Notes under the pieces: model-generated
Told to the model about the DNA's origin: nothing
Databases searched by the model: none
What the model saw: the letters and a program-made list of their open reading frames with translations, nothing else
Made by a program: the position numbers and the translations under genes
Shown here: positions 58,774-64,000 of the stretch, in pieces
How the letters are laid out: every line of letters starts with the position of its first letter
How positions within the stretch are numbered: the first letter of the stretch is position 1
NCBI RefSeq assembly: GCF_002904335.1
Contig: NZ_PPHF01000136.1
Span: 1 to 64,000 of the forward strand
DNA: 64,000 nucleotides
Direction of reading: 5' to 3'
DNA from: Amycolatopsis sp. CA-126428
GTDB taxonomy: Bacteria > Actinomycetota > Actinomycetes > Mycobacteriales > Pseudonocardiaceae

Positions 58774-59940
58774 GTGTACCGGGACCGGCGTGAGCCGCGG
58801 CGCGACTGGCAGCGGATCGTCGAGGAGCAGGGGCTCGTCTACGGCACGCCGGCCCGCGACGGCAGCGGCCGGGTGCGGCCGTACTGGGACGAGTCCGTGC
58901 ACTACGTCTTCGACATGGACGAGGTCCTCTCGCTCGAGGCCGACGTCGAGCTGCTGCACTCGATGTGCCTGGAGGCCGTCGACAACGTCGTGACGACCGA
59001 GGGCTACCAGCGCTTCGGCATCCCCGAGTGGGTCTGGCCGCACATCGCCGAGTCGTGGAAGCGGCAGGACCCGCACGTCTACGGCCGGTTCGACCTGCGC
59101 TACGACGGCAAGTCGCCGGCGAAGCTGCTCGAGTACAACGCGGACACGCCGACCACGCTGCTCGAGGCGTCCCTGCTGCAGTGGCACTGGAAGACCGACG
59201 TCTTCCCGGACGACGACCAGTGGAACTCGATCCACGAGAAGCTCGTCGAGCGGTGGGCGTTCCTGCGGGACAAGCTGCCGTCCAACGAGCTGCACTTCAC
59301 CTGGTCGGCGGCCGACCCGAGCGGCGAGGACAACGTCACCACGGCGTACCTGCAGGAGACCGCGGCCGAGGCCGGCCTCGACACGGTGGGCCTGGCGATC
59401 GAGGAGATCGGCTGGGACCCGGTGCTCAAGCGGTTCGTCGACCTCGAAGAGCAGCAGATGGCGACCGTGCTGAAGCTGTACCCGTGGGAGTGGGTGGTCG
59501 ACGAGGAGTTCGGCCGCAACGCCGTCGAGTCGCTGCCGCGGACGCTGTGGATCGAGCCGCTCTGGAAGATGATCCTCTCCAACAAGACGCTGCTGGCGAT
59601 CCTGTGGGAGAACTACCCGGGCCACCCGAACCTGCTGCCCGCGTTCGCCGACGACCCCGGCATCCTCACCGAGTACGTCCGCAAGCCGAAGCTGGGCCGC
59701 GAGGGCGCGAACGTGCAGATCGTCGCGACCGGCTACGAGACCCAGACCGACGGCGTCTACGGCGCCGAAGGCTTCGTCTACCAGGCGTTCGACCCGCTGC
59801 CCGAGTTCGACGGCTACCGGCCGGCCCTCGGTGCGTGGATCGTCGGCGACAGCTCCGCCGGGCTGGGCATCCGCGAGACCGGCGGCCTGGTCACCGACGA
59901 CGGTGCGGCATTTGTCCCACATCGCATCCCCGAGTCGTGA
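58774..59940 (+). CDS. Glutathionylspermidine synthase-like ATP-grasp ligase (YjfC/YgiC type)
   Basis: The 388-residue protein matches the synthetase half of glutathionylspermidine synthase. Conserved blocks are RFDLRYDG, LLEYNADTPTTLLEAS, WENYPGHPNLLPAF, YVRKPKLGREGANVQIV and the C-terminal LGAWIVGDSSAGLGIRETGGLVTDD. These form the ATP-grasp that makes an amide bond. Actinomycetes lack glutathione, so a different peptide-like partner is expected. The GTG start directly follows the stop of the preceding gene. The third partner, DUF350, follows after 44 bases. Confidence 0.87.
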   Translation: MYRDRREPRRDWQRIVEEQGLVYGTPARDGSGRVRPYWDESVHYVFDMDEVLSLEADVELLHSMCLEAVDNVVTTEGYQRFGIPEWVWPHIAESWKRQDPHVYGRFDLRYDGKSPAKLLEYNADTPTTLLEASLLQWHWKTDVFPDDDQWNSIHEKLVERWAFLRDKLPSNELHFTWSAADPSGEDNVTTAYLQETAAEAGLDTVGLAIEEIGWDPVLKRFVDLEEQQMATVLKLYPWEWVVDEEFGRNAVESLPRTLWIEPLWKMILSNKTLLAILWENYPGHPNLLPAFADDPGILTEYVRKPKLGREGANVQIVATGYETQTDGVYGAEGFVYQAFDPLPEFDGYRPALGAWIVGDSSAGLGIRETGGLVTDDGAAFVPHRIPES

Positions 59941-59984
59941 TACAACACCGCTGCTGATCAGCTCTTTCTCCCGGGAGACAATTC

Positions 59985-60437
59985 GTGAACACGACCCTTG
60001 CGCTGTCCGACACGTTCGGCTCCGACCTCGTGCGGGGGATCGGCGCGATCCTGCTGTACGGCGTCATCGGGCTGCTGCTGATGTTCGCCGGCTTCTACGC
60101 GATCGACTGGACCACGCCGGGCAAGCTGTCGAAACTGGTCACGCAGGGCCTGCCGAACGCCGTGATCGTGACGGCGTCCGGGATGCTCTCGATGGCGTTC
60201 ATCGTCGTCGTGGCGATCTTCAACTCGGCGAGCGACCTCACCGAGGGCCTGATCACCTCGCTGGTCTACGGCCTGCTCGGGATCATCGTCCAGGTCGTCG
60301 CGGTCCGGCTCCTGGAGTGGGCGACCCGCATCGACGTGGCCTCGACCATCGAGAGCGAGAAGTTCGCCCCGGTGAGCATCGTCGTCGCGGCGGCGCACCT
60401 CGGCCTGGGCCTCGTGGTGGCGGTCGGCATCTCCTGA
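59985..60437 (+). CDS. DUF350 membrane protein (YjfL type)
   Basis: This 150-residue protein has four helices and the DUF350 pattern: GIGAILLYGVIGLLLMFAGF, then TPGKLSKLVTQGLPNAVIVTASGML, and a repeated-looking second half. It completes the GspS-like / YgiB-like / DUF350 trio seen in E. coli yjfL-yjfM-yjfC. GTG 59985 follows CGGGAGA. Function is not established; a membrane role in stress is proposed for relatives. Confidence 0.85.
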   Translation: MNTTLALSDTFGSDLVRGIGAILLYGVIGLLLMFAGFYAIDWTTPGKLSKLVTQGLPNAVIVTASGMLSMAFIVVVAIFNSASDLTEGLITSLVYGLLGIIVQVVAVRLLEWATRIDVASTIESEKFAPVSIVVAAAHLGLGLVVAVGIS

Positions 60438-60491
60438 GCGGTGTTTGTGAGCCGGGCCACGTGACGCGTGGTCCGGCTCTTCCGTTCGCAC

Positions 60492-60497
60492 TAGCGT
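60492..60497 (+). promoter_or_regulatory. -10 hexamer of the haloalkane dehalogenase gene (leaderless)
   Basis: TAGCGT ends 7 nt before GTG 60505, which supports that start over GTG 60496. Confidence 0.5.
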
Positions 60498-60504
60498 GGG
60501 GTCC

Positions 60505-61410
60505 GTGCGCCTGCTGAGGACACCGGACGACCGGTTCACGGACCTGCCCGACTTCCCCTTCGAGCCCCGCTACGCCGAGCTGGACGACCCGCACGACGGT
60601 CGCATCAGAGTCGGCTACGTCGAGGCGGGCCCGGCGGACGGCCCGGTGGTCCTGCTGCTGCACGGCGAGCCGAGCTGGTCGTTCCTGTACCGCAAGATGC
60701 TCCCGGTCCTGGCCTTGGCCGGCTTGCGCGCGATCGCCCCCGACCTGGTGGGCTTCGGCCGGTCCGACAAGCCGGCGAACCAGGCGGATCACTCGTACGC
60801 CCGCCACGTCGAGTGGATGCGCGGGTTCGCGTTCGACGCGCTGGACCTGCACGACGTGACCCTGGTCGGCCAGGACTGGGGCGGCTTGATCGGCCTGCGC
60901 CTGGTGGCGGCGGAGCCGGCCCGGTTCGCCCGGGTGGTGGCATCGAACACGGGCCTGCCGAGCGGCGACCACGACATGCCGGCGGCGTGGCACGCCTTCC
61001 GCGAGGCCGTCGAGAAGGCGCCGGTGCTGGACGTCGCCCGGTTCGTGCAGTCCGGCTGCGCGTCGAAGTTGCCGGACGCGGTGCGGGCAGCCTACGACGC
61101 ACCCTTCCCGAACGAGACGTACAAGGCCGGTCCCCGGGCCATGCCGGGGCTGGTGCCCTACCGGCCCGACAACCCGGCAACGGAGGCCAACCGCGCGGCG
61201 TGGAAGACGTTGACCGAGCTGGAGCTTCCGTTCCTGGTGGCGTTTTCCGACGGCGATCCCATCACGGGTGGCTTGGCCCCGATTTTGCAGCGCTCGATGA
61301 AGGGGGCGCGGGGACTGGAGCACCCGGTGATCGCGGGGGCAGGGCACTTTCTGCAGGAGGATGCGGGCGAGGAACTGGCTGAGCACGTGGCGCGGTTCGT
61401 GCGGGGCTGA
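60505..61410 (+). CDS. Haloalkane dehalogenase-like alpha/beta hydrolase
   Basis: The 301-residue hydrolase has the oxyanion region HGEPSWSFLYRKM (with the Glu-Pro-Ser-Trp typical of dehalogenase subfamily I), nucleophile Asp in GQDWGG, an acid in SDGDPIT and catalytic His in GAGHFLQED. The cap domain lies in between (about 150-210). It should cleave carbon-halogen bonds of small alkyl halides, although close relatives hydrolyse epoxides. It has its own promoter-like hexamer; no dehalogenase operon partners are seen. Confidence 0.85.
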   Translation: MRLLRTPDDRFTDLPDFPFEPRYAELDDPHDGRIRVGYVEAGPADGPVVLLLHGEPSWSFLYRKMLPVLALAGLRAIAPDLVGFGRSDKPANQADHSYARHVEWMRGFAFDALDLHDVTLVGQDWGGLIGLRLVAAEPARFARVVASNTGLPSGDHDMPAAWHAFREAVEKAPVLDVARFVQSGCASKLPDAVRAAYDAPFPNETYKAGPRAMPGLVPYRPDNPATEANRAAWKTLTELELPFLVAFSDGDPITGGLAPILQRSMKGARGLEHPVIAGAGHFLQEDAGEELAEHVARFVRG

Positions 61411-61475
61411 GCGGACTGGCGGCCGGCTGCGCAAGTCGGACCCGCTTTGCTTTTCTGCCGCGGCAGAAAAGCAAA
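61411..61475. repeat. 30-bp perfect palindrome after the dehalogenase gene
   Basis: 61446-61475 is a perfect palindrome centred on CCGCGG, starting TTTGCTTTTCTGCC. It lies 35 bases after the dehalogenase stop and can form a 15-bp hairpin. It may terminate transcription. Confidence 0.75.
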
Positions 61476-61554
61476 AGCTGTCCTCGCCGGACGGGCAGGC
61501 TCTGGGATGGCCACCTCTTGCCGCTGCCGTCTCACCTTCTCGAGGTGGGCCGCT

Positions 61555-61695
61555 GGGTGGTCATCCCGTCGCCTGATCGAGGCCTATCACTTTGAGCCGG
61601 GCCCGCAAGCTTGCGTCGTTGTCTTGCGTTGGTCTGTGGGTTGCGGGCCCGGCTCAAAGTGATTTTTGCGGCCTCAGGCGACGGGATGACCACCC
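61555..61695. repeat. Composite inverted repeat between convergent genes
   Basis: Outer arms 61555-61576 and 61674-61695 (22 bp, starting GGGTGGTCATCCC) and inner arms 61586-61608 and 61641-61663 (23 bp, starting ATCACTTTGAGCC) are exact reverse complements. The unpaired spacers are 9 and 10 nt, and the central loop is 32 nt. It nearly abuts the aminotransferase stop at 61712. A miniature mobile element or bidirectional terminator would explain it. Confidence 0.8.
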
Positions 61696-61711
61696 GCTCC
61701 TTTTGTCTGGG

Positions 61712-63004
61712 TCAGGCCAGCGCTGCGTTTGTTGCCGCCAGTGCGTCGATCAGGATGTCCAGGCCCTCCTGGGCCTCCTCCGCCGTCAGGGTCATTGGGG
61801 GGCCCAGGCGCAGCACGTTTCCGTGCAGGCCGCCCTTGCCGATGAGCAAGCCGCGCTTCTTCGTCTCCTCCAGCATGCGGGCGGCGGCTGGGACATTTGG
61901 CGTTGTCGTGCCCGGCTTGATCAGCTCTATCCCGATCATCAGGCCCTTGCCGCGTACCTCCGCCACGATCGGCGAGTCCGCGGCGCGCAGCCCCGAAAGG
62001 AGCTGCGCCCCCCTGGCCGCGCAGTTGGCCTGGAGGTTGTGGTCGTTGATGTAGTCCAGGACCGCTGTTGCCCCCGCCATCGAGACCGGGTTGCCGCCGA
62101 ACGTCGAAAACGACTGGGCCTGGAAGCAGTCGAGCACGTCGCCGCGGGCTACTACGCCGCCGACCGCCAGGCCGTTTCCGAGGCCCTTGGCGAACGTCAT
62201 CATGTCCGGGGTCACGCCGTGCGCCTCGATGCCCCAGAAGTGCTCGCCCGTTCGGCCCCAGCCCGTCTGGACCTCGTCCGAGATGAACAGCACTCCATAG
62301 GAATCGAGCACCTCCTTCATCGCCCGGAACAGGCCGTCCGGCGGCAGGCTGAAGCCGCCGACCCCCTGGATCGGCTCGGCGATCAAGCAGGCCACGTCGC
62401 CCGCCGTTGCCGTGTCCAGGACGTCCACCAGGTCCGCGACACACGCGTCGATGTAGTCCGCGTCGGTCATGTCGCGGAACGGGCTGCGGTACCGGTAGCC
62501 GCCGTGGACGTAGTTGACCTTGACCGGGCTCAACGCCGAGGCCGACCAGCCGCGGTTGCCGGTGATCGCGACCGTTCCGAACGAACGGCCGTGGTACGAG
62601 TTGCGCATCGCCAGCACCTGATTGCTGCGGCGGTACTGCGTCGCCAGCATCAGCGCCGTGTCGTTGGCCTCGCTGCCCGAATTCGTGAAGAACACCTTGG
62701 CGTCCGGGATGTTCGACAGCTTCGCGATCCGCTCGGCCAGCTCGACCTGGGAGCGGATCAAATACAGCGTCGAGGTGTGCAGGATGCCGGTGTCGAGCTG
62801 CTTGCGGACCGCGTCGCCGATCTCGGCGACGTCGTAGCCCATCGAGTTGGTCAGCACCCCCGCGAAGAAGTCCAGGTAGGTGCGGCCCTGGGAATCGGTC
62901 ATCCGGCGGTCGTGCGCGTGCACGATCTCGATCGGCTCTTCGTAGAGCAGCGACATCCAGGACGGCATGACTGCGCGGTGCCGGGTCAGCAGCTCGTCGG
63001 TCAT
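61712..63004 (-). CDS. Class III aminotransferase (GABA/AGXT2-like)
   Basis: The 430-residue PLP enzyme has FFTNSGSEANDTALMLA (cofactor-binding), the catalytic Lys in FAKGLGNG, and EPIQGVGGF and DEVQTGWGRTG of the class III (omega) family. Close matches are annotated as 4-aminobutyrate or alanine-glyoxylate transaminases. The start resembles the AGXT2-like group. The substrate is uncertain. ATG 63004 follows GAGGAGG. Neighbouring sequences give no pathway clue. Confidence 0.88.
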   Translation of the reverse strand: MTDELLTRHRAVMPSWMSLLYEEPIEIVHAHDRRMTDSQGRTYLDFFAGVLTNSMGYDVAEIGDAVRKQLDTGILHTSTLYLIRSQVELAERIAKLSNIPDAKVFFTNSGSEANDTALMLATQYRRSNQVLAMRNSYHGRSFGTVAITGNRGWSASALSPVKVNYVHGGYRYRSPFRDMTDADYIDACVADLVDVLDTATAGDVACLIAEPIQGVGGFSLPPDGLFRAMKEVLDSYGVLFISDEVQTGWGRTGEHFWGIEAHGVTPDMMTFAKGLGNGLAVGGVVARGDVLDCFQAQSFSTFGGNPVSMAGATAVLDYINDHNLQANCAARGAQLLSGLRAADSPIVAEVRGKGLMIGIELIKPGTTTPNVPAAARMLEETKKRGLLIGKGGLHGNVLRLGPPMTLTAEEAQEGLDILIDALAATNAALA

Positions 63005-63109
63005 CGGGCGCCTCCTCAGGGTTTCCCTGGAGTATGGGGACGCCGTGAACAGCGCTTCAACGATCAGACTGTCGGGATAACCCAGTAGGGCCGCACAGTC
63101 TGTACGGAC

Positions 63110-63115
63110 TACCCT
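63110..63115 (+). promoter_or_regulatory. -10 hexamer of serS (leaderless)
   Basis: TACCCT ends 7 nt before GTG 63123. No Shine-Dalgarno is present. Confidence 0.55.
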
Positions 63116-63122
63116 CTGACCC

Positions 63123-64000
63123 GTGATTGACCCCAGGACTCTGCGCGATGACCCGGAAGCCGTGCGCGCGTCGCAGCGCGCTCGTGGTGAAGACGAGGGA
63201 GTGGTCGACAAGCTGCTCTCCCTCGACTCCCGGCGCCGGTCCTCGATCGCGGCCGCCGACAAGCTGCGCAACGAGCAGAAGCTGCTGGGCAAGCAGATCC
63301 CGAAGGCGCCGCCGGAGGAGAAGCAGCAGCTGCTGGCCACGGCCAAGGAGCTCGCCGCGCAGGTCAAGGCCGCCGAAGCGGAGCAGAACACCGCGTCGGA
63401 GGAGTTCGACCAGCTGTTCCGGACCGTGCCGAACCTCGTGCACCCGGACGCGCCCGTCGGCGGCGAAGACGACTTCGCCGTGGTCAAGCACGTCGGCGAG
63501 CCGACGAAGTTCGACTTCACCCCGAAGGACCACCTCGAGCTGCTCGAAGCGCTCGGCGGCGTCGACATGGAACGCGGCGCCAAGGTCTCGGGCTCGCGGT
63601 TCTACTTCCTCACCGGCGTCGGCGCGCAGCTGCAGCTCGGCCTGCTCAACATGGCCATCGCGCAGGCGCTCGAGAACGGTTTCACGCCGATGATCACGCC
63701 GTCGCTCGTCCGTCCCGAGATCATGGCCGGCACCGGCTTCCTCGGGCAGCACTCGAGCGAGATCTACCACCTCGCCGACGACGACCTCTACCTCGTCGGC
63801 ACGTCGGAGGTGCCGCTGGCCGGCTTCCACGCCGACGAGATCCTCGACCTGAACGACGGCCCGAACCGGTACGCGGGCTGGTCGTCCTGCTACCGCCGCG
63901 AGGCCGGCTCGTACGGCAAGGACACCCGGGGCATCATCCGCGTCCACCAGTTCGACAAGGTCGAGATGTTCGTCTACGCCAAGCCGGCGGACGCCGAGGC
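63123..64000 (+). CDS. serS: Seryl-tRNA synthetase (3' end outside the window)
   Basis: The 5' 292 codons are present. They encode the N-terminal coiled coil (about residues 30-100; KLRNEQKLLGKQI and following) and part of the class II catalytic domain, with motif 1-like GFTPMITPSLVRPEIM, TSEVPLAGFHADE and motif 2 CYRREAGSYGKDTRGIIRVHQFDKVE. It charges tRNA-Ser. Only about two thirds of the usual 420 residues are inside the window. GTG 63123 is preceded by TACCCT and has no Shine-Dalgarno. Confidence 0.95.
   Translation, partial: MIDPRTLRDDPEAVRASQRARGEDEGVVDKLLSLDSRRRSSIAAADKLRNEQKLLGKQIPKAPPEEKQQLLATAKELAAQVKAAEAEQNTASEEFDQLFRTVPNLVHPDAPVGGEDDFAVVKHVGEPTKFDFTPKDHLELLEALGGVDMERGAKVSGSRFYFLTGVGAQLQLGLLNMAIAQALENGFTPMITPSLVRPEIMAGTGFLGQHSSEIYHLADDDLYLVGTSEVPLAGFHADEILDLNDGPNRYAGWSSCYRREAGSYGKDTRGIIRVHQFDKVEMFVYAKPADAE

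Noticed and set aside
57040..59922. 1077-residue minus-strand frame continuing upstream of the metallopeptidase
   Set aside because: It covers three well-supported genes in other frames. Only the last 116 codons have a recognisable domain.
61262..61662. Two similar short ORFs on opposite strands beginning near LFCRGRKAK
   Set aside because: Their likeness comes from the 30-bp palindrome read on both strands, not from real proteins.

Overview
The window looks like chromosomal DNA of a high-GC actinomycete, most likely family Pseudonocardiaceae and probably near Amycolatopsis. The evidence is very GC-rich coding sequence, many GTG and TTG starts, a mycothiol S-conjugate amidase, an F420-type oxidoreductase, IdeR/DtxR-type iron boxes, and a pheA / phosphoglycerate mutase / metallopeptidase / septum-formation / serS gene set that matches my memory of Mycobacterium tuberculosis Rv3834c-Rv3838c. 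The taxon is inferred; no marker gene settles it. The region is mostly ordinary core and near-core chromosome. I see no prophage, no CRISPR array and no large biosynthetic cluster. The only transposon trace is a degraded transposase end at 25462-25580.

Layout. 1-72: tRNA-Gly. 260-3300: a sigma factor fused to a zinc-finger and membrane segment, a small membrane protein, and an Fpg/Nei DNA glycosylase. 3400-10564: a LytS-like kinase, an S49 peptidase, a secreted GH16 glucanase, a LytTR response regulator, a two-helix membrane protein and an acetate-type sodium/solute symporter. The kinase, regulator and transporter probably form a carboxylate-responsive uptake system. 10606-12005: a rhodanese and a DUF4328 membrane protein. 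12002-14874: a TetR repressor diverging from an MFS exporter whose stop overlaps the start of mca, a candidate detoxification operon with visible operators. 14875-15019: six tandem 21-bp repeats. 15020-19256: a cytochrome P450, DUF5926, DUF952, and a SigE-type sigma factor with a membrane partner. 19370-23377: ferritin under an array of iron boxes, arginine deiminase, a CPBP protease, a PPOX/F420 oxidoreductase, and a DUF2470 protein with an iron box at its promoter.

23532-29413: a membrane protein, LysR, transposase remnant, MFS transporter, and a fused substrate-binding/von Willebrand A lipoprotein-like gene with a coiled-coil partner. 29493-32246: homogentisate dioxygenase diverging from an unknown gene coupled to an IclR regulator. 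32243-34695: DUF998, a GDT1-type cation transporter and an S41 peptidase. 34767-42993: cydA, cydB and a fused cydDC, then a GAF-type kinase and a convergent NarL/DosR-like regulator, so a respiratory and hypoxia module. Three DnaA boxes lie between cydA and cydB. 43278-44413: an Excalibur surface protein and a class F sortase. 44383-51742: an XPB-like helicase-associated protein, DUF3024, a MazG-like enzyme, a kinase-less NIT sensor, two large unknown proteins and a 51-residue membrane protein. 52022-53691: coaA and a macro-domain protein.

53790-64000: pheA, a histidine phosphatase, a DUF4232 lipoprotein, a membrane protein, a zincin-like metallopeptidase, a septum-formation protein, the three-gene GspS-like / DUF350 set, a haloalkane dehalogenase, a composite inverted repeat, an aminotransferase and the 5' part of serS.

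Many start codons lack a Shine-Dalgarno sequence but have a TAnnnT hexamer ending 6-8 nt upstream. I read these as leaderless genes and used the pattern to choose starts. In two adjacent divergent genes (22107 and 22130) the two hexamers overlap inside a 22-bp gap.
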